From Phycisphaeraceae bacterium (GTDB taxonomy: Bacteria > Planctomycetota > Phycisphaerae > Phycisphaerales > UBA1924): DNA of 64,000 bases. Below are positions 34,601-42,036 of this stretch, in pieces. The stretch lies in contig JACKHF010000001.1 of NCBI GenBank assembly GCA_020639155.1, forward strand, positions 1,116,001 through 1,180,000. Reading direction: 5' to 3'. The first letter of the stretch is position 1; each line of letters begins with the position of its first letter. Both the position numbers and the translations under genes were made by a program. The notes beneath the pieces are model-generated. The model saw only the letters and a list, made by a program, of their open reading frames with translations. It did not search any database and was not told the origin of the DNA.

Positions 34601-35343
34601 TTCATGGTGAGATTGCGCATCGTCGTCTCGATCTGCACCATCGTGGTTGCCATGGTGGTGCGCACGCCACGCATGATCTGGCCGAGCGCGTCGCGGAACC
34701 TGGGTGCGGTCTCAGCAAGTCGCGGGATGCTCGGGCCGTGCTCGACAATGTGTGTGCCCATGCCCATAAGCCCTTCAAGCCCTTTCGTTGCCTGAGCAAG
34801 CTCGGATGGGTCAGAGGCATCGGAGACAACGATTACACGGTGCAACCATTCGCTGCAATCGATGCGCTCCAGCACCGCGCGCAGCAGGGGAATGTCTGGT
34901 TCAAAGCAGATGACAGCTGTTGCGCGTGGTGCGCGATCGACCAATGCGACGATGTGATGTCCGAGTGCAAATCCAATGACGGCAATGGTGGCGTGCTGTT
35001 CGACGTCGATCGCTTCAGCGAACCGCTGGGCCTCGTCGAGTGGCCTTCGTGCGCTTGCAAGCCTGCGCGATGGCGATGTGCTGTCATGCGTGTACGTCGC
35101 GCTGGCGCCATCGTCGGACGCTGTCTCGAAATGGACGTGCTCGCTCGGCGCGGTGCTGACCACCCTGATTGCAGCGATGCGTGATCGCGCAGCGAGAGCC
35201 CCAATGTTTTTTCGCAGAATCCCCTCGGATTCGGGCGTTGCGGCAGGGTAGTACGTCACCTCGGTCGATGGTGCAGCAGGGTCTGCAGGCGCACTGCCTC
35301 CGTCGAGGATGTCCTCGGTATTGCCATAACTCATGACGAACAC
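31630..35343 (-). CDS. Giant Maf/DUF115 glycosyltransferase-like protein with extra C-terminal half
   Basis: The protein has 1237 aa. The N-terminal part has the Maf pattern: a helical/Rossmann segment with VIGFALGHHIVAL, then the DUF115 core (about residues 260-480) with AIVVSAGPSLARNIDLL, TALDRHKI, VVEPKCNP and LVGQDLGFTDNQYY. Maf proteins attach nonulosonic acids to flagellin in Gram-negative bacteria. After about residue 650 comes a second half that does not belong to Maf: a nucleotidyltransferase-like region (GGMSVLACTLARI, TVAVLTDD, RGGVGQLCVWDEL) and a TIM-barrel-like region (VTLHGSNGIDALSHPSIDAL) resembling a radical-SAM fold without its CxxxCxxC. It is coupled to the cytidylyltransferase gene. 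The start is 35343 or 35334. Confidence 0.8.
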   Translation of the reverse strand: MFVMSYGNTEDILDGGSAPADPAAPSTEVTYYPAATPESEGILRKNIGALAARSRIAAIRVVSTAPSEHVHFETASDDGASATYTHDSTSPSRRLASARRPLDEAQRFAEAIDVEQHATIAVIGFALGHHIVALVDRAPRATAVICFEPDIPLLRAVLERIDCSEWLHRVIVVSDASDPSELAQATKGLEGLMGMGTHIVEHGPSIPRLAETAPRFRDALGQIMRGVRTTMATTMVQIETTMRNLTMNIDHYATCAGIADLHNIASGRPAIVVSAGPSLARNIDLLKNPEVQQRFVIIAVQTVLKQLLAAGIKPHFVTALDRHKISGRFYEGLTEDDVQGVQLVVEPKCNPIIPVSFPGVIRCAADEVLDRLLGEELYRDHGTIKAGATVSHLGYYLARYLGCDPVILVGQDLGFTDNQYYAAGASIHDTWSCELGEFNTLETMEFQRIMRSRQILSKRTDQLGRDIYTEEQLHTYLLQFEREFMIDVKCGRTVIDATEGGVAKANTTPMTLADAITAHMPEITVDIPFPNADCSSGITVNDVGTRLRKIRHDTWKIESASTEATRLLKQIEKKIDSGHQNDANILKVQHLAQETSKILPAYDLVHHLNQTGTFRRVREDRAIELADPNDKAEVQRRQVKRDISNVKWLGDAAKRFGTMLDATINCLQNGERQWDEMPERVASFADVNIQSRSDDEAFQPPHREVGAVVIADFSSGALCTHRSLETELVGGMSVLACTLARIASAESIRTVAVLTDDVNRAQHIIDGAATHLRNTEIRVFPINDKDWAKRKHAIAKARAFAPSSWRGGVGQLCVWDELCPGIDVQHIMHEMALDTIVLVGGDWPIVDPAMIDDVVTRIRSSYQQSRRAFAPAAPGIGPIAIDRGMIDQLVSIRDASGIFATLSATLAYVPIKPQPDPIAQDLCAFVHADVRDLGVRCIADTTSATNLLAQALGTVQHNTGHWIDAPTADIARAINAALQNNPSMQPTRIIDVAVSDEQEGIIRYIDPDVVTQAVRNAETELVAVTLHGSNGIDALSHPSIDALVRTARDAGATSVHVRTRFAGNDVANGFGADTFASLSFDALPDVISAEILSTDPQRADTVLSLAVRDGIIAAEARDERSSGWTWHTQQHNALNTLMPRRVGFAGLPLPWVVARLVKRDATYEDTEPFYNTWLMRTGTAVLDPLPSSASSCDRVSALPAPASFVERASREIMCISPANGDSMLEVKSDSTHSGAAA

Positions 35344-35491
35344 ATCGGATCAGGATGCACACGGTCCATAGAACCGGACGATGGCGTATCGCCCGAAGTG
35401 ACAATCGGTCTGTGTGACACCAGATCAGGCAGATTCTGCGCGTTTGCCAGCAGAATGCATCCGAGCCCGGTTGCACGGCGTATTGTGCAGC

Positions 35492-36142
35492 ATGATGGAA
35501 GCACCCGGTCTCGGCTTGCCCGTCCTTCCCACGCTCTGCCAGCTTGTCTACCAGCCGCCAAAGCTCGACACAGGATCGTTTCTTTCTCGCATGGCCTTCG
35601 AATCGCCCGAGCTTCTCATTCTCGGTGTCGTTGCGCTCGGGTTTGTGCTGCTGTACTCGTTCCGTCAGGCGGACAAGTCTCGTGTCGGCATCGGCGCAGC
35701 CACGGTGTGCGTGCTGGTCGCGATCGGGCTGTATGCCACGTCGAAGATTGTGACAACATCGCGCGAGACTGTGCGAGATCTCTCTCGTGAGCTTGTGCGA
35801 TCGGTTGCGAGTGCGGACATGCGTCGGCTCGATGAGTTGCTGAGGGACGATGTGATTGTGTCGCCGGGCGATTCGTCGATGCGGTTCTTTGGCGAGATGG
35901 ATAAGGACGCGACACTGAGCGCGGTGCGCGGTCGGTTCGGCGAGAGTGACGGGACAACGCTGCGCGCATCGCAGGTCGAGGCATCCGTCGCTCGCGCGGG
36001 TAGAGCAACAACACACGTGCTCGCGACTGGGAGTTCGAGCGAGTTCGGATCCGGCAGATCGTGGTGGGAACTGCAATGGGTGCAGACCGATGGCAGATGG
36101 CAGGTGCGATCGATCAAACCGCTCTGGATACTCGGTCTGTGA
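35492..36142 (+). CDS. Membrane protein with C-terminal NTF2-like domain
   Basis: Function unknown. Two membrane helices (SPELLILGVVALGFVLLYSF and GIGAATVCVLVAIGLYATS) are followed by a soluble domain of about 115 residues with the SnoaL/NTF2-like pattern: VRSVASADMRRLDELLRDDV near its start and SWWELQWVQTDGRWQVRSIK at its end. Such cone-shaped domains bind small ligands or partners. The frame is open from 35414; the ATG pair at 35492/35495 is preferred by eye, but the start is uncertain. It is divergent from the Maf gene. Confidence 0.68.
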   Translation: MMEAPGLGLPVLPTLCQLVYQPPKLDTGSFLSRMAFESPELLILGVVALGFVLLYSFRQADKSRVGIGAATVCVLVAIGLYATSKIVTTSRETVRDLSRELVRSVASADMRRLDELLRDDVIVSPGDSSMRFFGEMDKDATLSAVRGRFGESDGTTLRASQVEASVARAGRATTHVLATGSSSEFGSGRSWWELQWVQTDGRWQVRSIKPLWILGL

Positions 36143-36161
36143 GTGCTTGTGCTTGCAGGAT

Positions 36162-36674
36162 TTATGCTGCCCTTGACGATTTGCGACGATGCCAGAACGA
36201 CTTCCGCTGTGTGCCTGCTGGTTCAAGCGTGCATCGCATGAGCAGCTCAAGCGCTTCATCCTTCGTTCGCACGCGCGTCACTCCGTCGAACATGCCTGAG
36301 TGCTGCAGGTCGCGAGCGAGTTCGTCGCGCAGCCCGAACACGACAAGCCTGCCGTGACGATCGGCGCAGACATTTGCAGCTCGCACAATCTCGCCTGCGG
36401 CAGCCGACCCGAGCATCTCGACCCTCTCCATGCCGAGCGCGACAAAGCCGGTGCAGTCGTCGAGAAGGTGTGTCAGATCCTCGCGCAGCAGGAGCGCCTG
36501 GCGCTCTCGCAGCGACTCGTGCGTGATGCTCGCAACGACGCGATCACCGACACGATAGACGTGAAGCTGGGAATGCACAGCTGCACCGCCATCGCGCATC
36601 GGCCAGCCGAGGGTCGGGGCGACCAGCTCAAGTGACGCCGATTCGTGGTGCGTGTTGCCTTGTGTGTGTGTCAT
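36162..36674 (-). CDS. STAS-domain protein (anti-sigma factor antagonist-like)
   Basis: The protein has about 170 aa. The region YRVGDRVVASI, then FVALGMERVEMLGSAAAGEI (with the Ser of the STAS switch site) and RLVVFGLRDELARDL follow the SpoIIAA/RsbV fold. Such proteins bind anti-sigma factors when the Ser is unphosphorylated. The C-terminal tail is basic (SFWHRRKSSR). ATG 36674 is preceded by GGAGGA at good spacing, which rules against the longer start at 36722. No kinase or sigma gene is adjacent. Confidence 0.82.
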   Translation of the reverse strand: MTHTQGNTHHESASLELVAPTLGWPMRDGGAAVHSQLHVYRVGDRVVASITHESLRERQALLLREDLTHLLDDCTGFVALGMERVEMLGSAAAGEIVRAANVCADRHGRLVVFGLRDELARDLQHSGMFDGVTRVRTKDEALELLMRCTLEPAGTQRKSFWHRRKSSRAA

Positions 36675-36826
36675 GATGGTCCTCCTGCACTGCCGGAATC
36701 GCCGGCACGTCAGAAAAACCATGGAAAACAGCGGATCAGATCACCAGCCGACCAGCGCAGGAACGGCGCACACGGGTTCGGGTGTGACGCGTGTGCGGGA
36801 AATAAGGGATGGATCGATTCAAACGA

Positions 36827-38944
36827 TTACGGACATCCCGCTGCATACTCGTTGCCGAAGCAGATGTAATCGAAGATGTTGAGGGTGCCCGAGCCGTCGC
36901 AGTCGGCGTATGGATCTCCAGCCGCGTACTGGTTGCCAAAGCAGATGTAATCGAAGATGTTCAGTGTGCCAGAGCCATCGCAGTCGGCGTAGCACACGAC
37001 ATCCTCGTAGATGATGCGAACGATCGCGGTGTTTGAATCGCCCGCGCTCGTTGTGACCTTGAACGGCACGTCATCAAAGCCTGACGCACCAGCGTTCGGC
37101 TCGATCATGAAGTAGGGAGACCCGTCATTCAGCAGCACGCTCGACTGCGCGGGCAATCCGAGCAGTTGCCACGATGCGGACGAAAGATCGGTTGCAACCG
37201 ACGCGGGAAGCTCGACGACGGCAGCATGATCAACAGAAACGAACTTTGCATAGTCGAACGCGATGGGTGCTGCGCTAGCGGTTGCGTTGTCGAAGTCGAT
37301 ATCGAGTTGCACCGGTGCCGAGCGCACGCGCTGCCCGGATGCATACACCGCTTCTGCCTGCACGGTGGGCTTTCCCGCCCCGAGCATCTGTGCTCGGAGT
37401 TGGACTGTGCCGCCATTGCCCTGTGCCGATGCAACAACGCGATCGCCGTGGAGCAGCCGGACCTGGGTGACGGTGCTCCCCGGTGCCTGCATGATAAAGT
37501 CGAGATCTGTCTCCATCGAGCCAATCGTTGTCGGAACGTTCAGTGTCGCGCTCATGCCGTTGTTGTTGACGGTCAGCGATCCGATCCATGTGCCGGATGT
37601 TTCCATTGGTGTGTCGTCGTATCCGACCACGCGCAGCTCGTGCCAGCCGTCGGCGATCTGGGTTGTATCGATCGTGAGGTTCTGTGTGGCGCCCGCCTCG
37701 TCCATGAGCACACCATCGACAAACGCACGGAACGCGGAAACGGTCGCGCTTGGGTGTGTCGTCGTGCCCTGTGGTGAGAGCGTGACCGTGCCCGAGACGG
37801 TGCTGGTCGGAGCGTTTGGAACGCTGATGCTTGGAATGTGTGCAAACGTGCGCGTGAGCGGATCGCCATAGAACGTGAGCTGGTATGGCTGATACTGCAT
37901 GGTTCTGAACCATGCTTCACCGATTGTTGCGCCGGAGAAGTAAAACTTGTGGATGTCCGCTCTTGGGAACTTGCCTGTGTAGTTGCACGGCTCCTCGATT
38001 GCACCGGCAGAAGCAGATGCGCCGTTTGCGATCCATGCGGAGACCTTTGTCTGCGATGATGTCGAGAACGTTGCTGCGAACGACGTGAGATGGTCGCAGA
38101 ACGCGCCGGGCAGGATAGTCATGTTGGAAAAGTCGAGTGTTGCGTTGCCCGTCATGACACCAAGGATGTCGTGCTGACCGTTGGGCATGATGCCGTTGAT
38201 GATCTGCGTCACAGCGCCGATGGAGTTCATCTGTGTTGCGACCGAGCCGAACTGCCCAAACCGGACATTTCGTGCAGGGTCTGCCTGATTGTTCATGAAG
38301 TAGAAGGTGCCCGACGGGCGCGTGCCATCACTCGCGGCAGATCGTTCAATCATGTCAACGAGTTCTGCAGGAGTGTTCCCGTTTGTGCCTGTATACCCGA
38401 GCATCGTACCGAGAAAGTACATGCGCGCATTTGTGTTTGTGCTTGGCTGACCCGCGAGCCAGTTGATGTTGCTGTGGAACGCGGGAAGCATCGTGCCCGT
38501 TGGGAGGAAATACCGATTGGGTGTTGAGACTGGCTGCCCGCCGAGCACTTCGCTCTGCACGGGGATCAGCGTGTACGCCGACGAGATGGAGAGATTGTTC
38601 ACGGGCGAGCATGAGTCGGTGATCGTGCTCGACACGGGGAACCGGAACTGCGAGGATGGCGCGACCAGCACGAAATCGGCGTGATCGTCGATATTGCGAG
38701 ATGCGATAGTGCCAAGAAACGCGGGCGCGTTCTGTTGCGAGAACGCGAGATGGTTCGCTGCCCCGGGATGCATCGCGATGAAGTTCGACGCTGGCACATC
38801 GCGCTCGTGCATATACACGTTCGCAAGATACATGGATGTTGTGTCCTGCGGGTCTGCGATGAGCACAAGCTGCTCAGGCCCTGCGCATGCGTGCGCGCAG
38901 AGGACAAATGCGAACGGTGCAACAGTTGTTCGGCTGATCTTCAT
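36827..38944 (-). CDS. Secreted TIGR03790-like protein with dockerin-like cassette
   Basis: The protein has about 705 aa. A signal peptide (MKISRTTVAPFAFVLCAHAC) is followed by a domain resembling the TIGR03790 family: ADPQDTTSMYLANVYMHERD then VPASNFI near the start and YQLTFYGDPLTRTF later. The family has no known function. A second region with Ig-like repeats (DGVLMDEAG, DGWHELRVVGYDD) precedes cassette copy 7. ATG 38944 begins the signal peptide. It is divergent, by about 440 bases, from the secretin gene, so the two could be co-regulated; this is inference. Confidence 0.82.
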   Translation of the reverse strand: MKISRTTVAPFAFVLCAHACAGPEQLVLIADPQDTTSMYLANVYMHERDVPASNFIAMHPGAANHLAFSQQNAPAFLGTIASRNIDDHADFVLVAPSSQFRFPVSSTITDSCSPVNNLSISSAYTLIPVQSEVLGGQPVSTPNRYFLPTGTMLPAFHSNINWLAGQPSTNTNARMYFLGTMLGYTGTNGNTPAELVDMIERSAASDGTRPSGTFYFMNNQADPARNVRFGQFGSVATQMNSIGAVTQIINGIMPNGQHDILGVMTGNATLDFSNMTILPGAFCDHLTSFAATFSTSSQTKVSAWIANGASASAGAIEEPCNYTGKFPRADIHKFYFSGATIGEAWFRTMQYQPYQLTFYGDPLTRTFAHIPSISVPNAPTSTVSGTVTLSPQGTTTHPSATVSAFRAFVDGVLMDEAGATQNLTIDTTQIADGWHELRVVGYDDTPMETSGTWIGSLTVNNNGMSATLNVPTTIGSMETDLDFIMQAPGSTVTQVRLLHGDRVVASAQGNGGTVQLRAQMLGAGKPTVQAEAVYASGQRVRSAPVQLDIDFDNATASAAPIAFDYAKFVSVDHAAVVELPASVATDLSSASWQLLGLPAQSSVLLNDGSPYFMIEPNAGASGFDDVPFKVTTSAGDSNTAIVRIIYEDVVCYADCDGSGTLNIFDYICFGNQYAAGDPYADCDGSGTLNIFDYICFGNEYAAGCP
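36830..36994 (-). repeat. Dockerin-like cassette copy 7
   Basis: A 165-nt segment encodes CYADCDGSGTLNIFDYICFG to GCP. The two halves (90 nt apart) are nearly identical to each other in DNA, which fits recent internal duplication or homogenisation. Confidence 0.85.
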
Positions 38945-39382
38945 ATGCTCGGCTCTCATACGTCCAGTACATCGACACCCAGGATGCTCGGATGTGGTTC
39001 AATCAGCATACACGAAGATGTGCGCATCAGAAAGTTCATGGTTCCGAAAACGCGATGTTTGAGGCCATGCTGCGCGGATGTCCAATAAAATCAAAGACTG
39101 TTTGATGTGACATCCTCTCGTCTTTTTTGCCAGAAACCAACCTCGAGCGCGTCTGTGAAGAGCGAGCCAGCCAGTGGGTTGCAAGCGTTCATGCTTGACT
39201 GGAATGTTCACTTTGATGTCGGGTGCAGATTGTGCGAAGAGCCGTATCGGCCACGGGTGTTCTGCGCGCCTGCAAAGGTTTACCAGCCAATGATGGAGCC
39301 CGGAGAGGGCGAGGGCCGGTATAGAGAAGAGATTTCGTGTGCCTGTGAAAGTTGATGGGCACCATTGCCACGAGCCAGAAAA
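38945..39382. other. Divergent intergenic region, no gene seen
   Basis: This 438-base stretch separates the cassette protein from gspD. Short frames exist on both strands but none has a family resemblance or a good start. No clear terminator or consensus promoter was found. It probably holds the two divergent promoters. Confidence 0.5.
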
Positions 39383-41983
39383 ATGCAAACAAAAACCTAT
39401 CAAACAATGCTGCGTCGACACATAGCTGTGTATCCGCTCATCGCGGGACTGGCGCTCTCTGCACACGCGACGGCGCAGGAGTTCTCTGGAGCCCAGCCAC
39501 GCACCAGGCCCGGCACCCAGCCAACCACACAGACACCAGGGAACCAACCGGGCACACAGCAGAACACGCCGCCAGCAAACCAGCCTGCGACTGCATCGCA
39601 GCCCGAAGCCGCGACTCCCAGCGCCACGCAGGACGACATGGTTTCGTTTGCAGCATTTTCAGAACCCGTTGATATCAACGTCATCCTGCAATATGTGCAG
39701 CGGACACTGAATATCAACATCAATGTTGATCCATCGCTCACGGGCACGATTGCGCTGAACGCACCGATCGAGTTTCCGCGAAGCAATCTGCTCGCGGTGT
39801 TCAACGGATTCCTTGAGCACCGCAACTTCACGATGACGTACGACCCGCTCACACAGTTCTACTCGGTCGTGCCGACCTCGAATGTGCCACCGAATGTCGG
39901 CGATCTGCTCTCAACAACACGCGTGTTCCGCACGCCGGGGGTGCGCCCATCAACACTGATCGCCGCGGTCCAGCAGCAGCTAGGAACCAGCGCGAACATC
40001 CGGGTAACCGCGAGTAACGATCTCGGTGTGATGATTGTGACGGGGTCACCATCGCAGCTTGGGCGTGTGGAGACACTGATCAATCAGGTCATGCTCGAAT
40101 ACAACAGCATGGACTACATCACGTTTGATCTTGAGCACATTTCTGCAGACACTGCGCTTGATCAGCTCATGATGCTCACCGGCAATCTTGCTGCAACCGC
40201 TGGTACGCAGGTGAATCCTGGGCAGGCATTCGGAAACCGTGGCGGTGATCCAAATGCTGGAAACACGCAACAGGTGGTTGCTGGAGATCTTGGAAATCTC
40301 GCGAACTTCGGCAACCGATTGGGTATTGCGCCGCAGGGCAATGCGTTGCTTTTGCGAGGGACCGAAGACGAGCGCGAGCAGATCGAACGCTTGCTGGCAA
40401 TCATCGACAAGCCGAACACACTCGAGCCGAGAAAGTACGCAACAGGAAGTGCAACACGCAACATTGCGCAGCACGCGAGCAGTTCAGGTCTTGGGCGTGT
40501 GCGCGAGTTTTCCAGTGAGAGCGGATCAGGTCAGCAGCAGGCGAGTTTCCGCGGAAATCCGAATCAGTTTGGAGCACAGCAGGCTGTATCGGACGAATCC
40601 GCTACGGGCGGCTCGTTCATGATTGCTGACACGATGGGCGGGTACATCATGTACTTTGGTACGCCGTCGCAGCACGAGCGATTTGAGGCGCTTGTGAACA
40701 CATTCAAGCCCGAAGGCGAGGTACCCGTCGCGCGTGTGTACAAGCTGCGGTACTCGGAAGCTGCCAAGATTGCGGAAGTCCTGCAGGCATTGATCAGCGG
40801 TCAGCAGCAACAGCAGGGCGGTCTGCTCTCAGGGATTGGGAATCCTACCGCAACTGCTGCAACGTCGCAGGCAGGCACAAGCCAGCCCGTAACAGGCCCG
40901 GGCGGTGATGTCGAGTCACTCACGGGAACCGATGGAGTTGTTGCGATTGCTGACGAAGAGCACAACCAGATTGTGGTCAAAGCACCGCTCAAGGTGCAGC
41001 CGGAGTTTGCTTCGCTCATCGAGAAACTCGATCGCCGACGTGCGCAGGTGTATATCGAGGCGTACATCGTTGCGGTGAACTCGACGGATGATCTCAACGT
41101 GGCGATTGAAACACAGCTGATTAATGCGATGGGCAAGGGCGGCGCGTTCCGCACAAACTTCGGGCTCTCACAAGCTGGTGACATGCTCACGGATGTTGTG
41201 TCGCCGTTGTCAACATTGTCTGGCGGCACGTTCGCTCTTATCCAGAGCAAGTACGTCCCGATTGTCATCAACGCGATCCAGACAGACACAGACGGACGGA
41301 TCGTTTCGACGCCTCAACTCCTTGTCAACGACAATGAGGAATCGACGATCGCATCGATTAACACGTTCCCGTTTGCAACATCGAATCAATCAACCAACAC
41401 AACAACGACCAGCTTTGATGGGCGTGCAGAGGCAGGCACAAGGTTCACTGCGATGCCTCAGATCACTGGTGATGGCTCTATCGATCTGACATACTCAATT
41501 GAGCTTTCGAGCTTCACTGGTGCACCGGTCGATGATGGGGCACCGCCACCATCGCAGGAGAACAAGATCGAGGGTGGTTCTGTGTCTGTGCCAACCGGCA
41601 TGACCGTGGTTGTCGGTGGGTTGAAGTTCAAGAACTCCGGCGAGACGGTCATCAAGCTGCCGCTGCTCGGCGATATTCCGCTGTTCGGCCATCTGTTCCG
41701 TGATACGACAATCCGAGACGATATCACGACGCTGTACATCTTCCTTACGCCGCGGATTCTGGATGATCCGAACTTCAATGATCTCATACTTCTCACAAAG
41801 GGACCACAGGCCGAGATGCTGCTCGATGCAAACCTGCCGCCGTTAACGCCGATCGCGATCGATGTGGTGGATGCGAATCGTCTGCGTGTCGGCGACAACG
41901 CAACCCGCCCCGGTGTTGTGGTGCCACCTGCAAACGCAACCACCCCGACGGGCCAGGGCGAGTCTGACGACGGATACGAGTAA
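39383..41983 (+). CDS. gspD: Secretin, type II secretion GspD-like
   Basis: This outer-membrane secretin forms the exit pore of a type II secretion or related system. The protein has about 866 aa: a signal peptide (ending near AHATAQ), a low-complexity Pro/Thr/Gln linker, N0 and N1-N3 type periplasmic domains (from PVDINVILQYVQRTLNININ to about residue 540, with long Gln/Gly-rich insertions) and the C-terminal secretin domain (VPTGMTVVVGGLKF, IPLFGHLFRDTT, TLYIFLTPRIL). The C-terminal tail is Pro/Asn/Thr-rich. gspE follows after 53 bases. No gspF, gspG or pilin gene is in the window. Confidence 0.93.
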   Translation: MQTKTYQTMLRRHIAVYPLIAGLALSAHATAQEFSGAQPRTRPGTQPTTQTPGNQPGTQQNTPPANQPATASQPEAATPSATQDDMVSFAAFSEPVDINVILQYVQRTLNININVDPSLTGTIALNAPIEFPRSNLLAVFNGFLEHRNFTMTYDPLTQFYSVVPTSNVPPNVGDLLSTTRVFRTPGVRPSTLIAAVQQQLGTSANIRVTASNDLGVMIVTGSPSQLGRVETLINQVMLEYNSMDYITFDLEHISADTALDQLMMLTGNLAATAGTQVNPGQAFGNRGGDPNAGNTQQVVAGDLGNLANFGNRLGIAPQGNALLLRGTEDEREQIERLLAIIDKPNTLEPRKYATGSATRNIAQHASSSGLGRVREFSSESGSGQQQASFRGNPNQFGAQQAVSDESATGGSFMIADTMGGYIMYFGTPSQHERFEALVNTFKPEGEVPVARVYKLRYSEAAKIAEVLQALISGQQQQQGGLLSGIGNPTATAATSQAGTSQPVTGPGGDVESLTGTDGVVAIADEEHNQIVVKAPLKVQPEFASLIEKLDRRRAQVYIEAYIVAVNSTDDLNVAIETQLINAMGKGGAFRTNFGLSQAGDMLTDVVSPLSTLSGGTFALIQSKYVPIVINAIQTDTDGRIVSTPQLLVNDNEESTIASINTFPFATSNQSTNTTTTSFDGRAEAGTRFTAMPQITGDGSIDLTYSIELSSFTGAPVDDGAPPPSQENKIEGGSVSVPTGMTVVVGGLKFKNSGETVIKLPLLGDIPLFGHLFRDTTIRDDITTLYIFLTPRILDDPNFNDLILLTKGPQAEMLLDANLPPLTPIAIDVVDANRLRVGDNATRPGVVVPPANATTPTGQGESDDGYE

Positions 41984-42036
41984 TCCAAACGCTTAAACCA
42001 GAAGAGACGTTCGCACGAAAACACCAACGGAAACAC

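Noticed and set aside
33787..35184. 465-residue plus-strand frame opposite the Maf-like gene
   Set aside because: It is antisense to a gene with recognised domains. The translation is Arg/Cys/His-rich and has no motif.
35084..36259. 391-residue minus-strand frame spanning the Maf start and the NTF2-like gene
   Set aside because: It bridges two genes of opposite strands and encodes a His/Arg/Cys-rich sequence without family features.
39107..39355. 82-residue frame before gspD
   Set aside because: No Shine-Dalgarno, no motif, and a composition like non-coding sequence.
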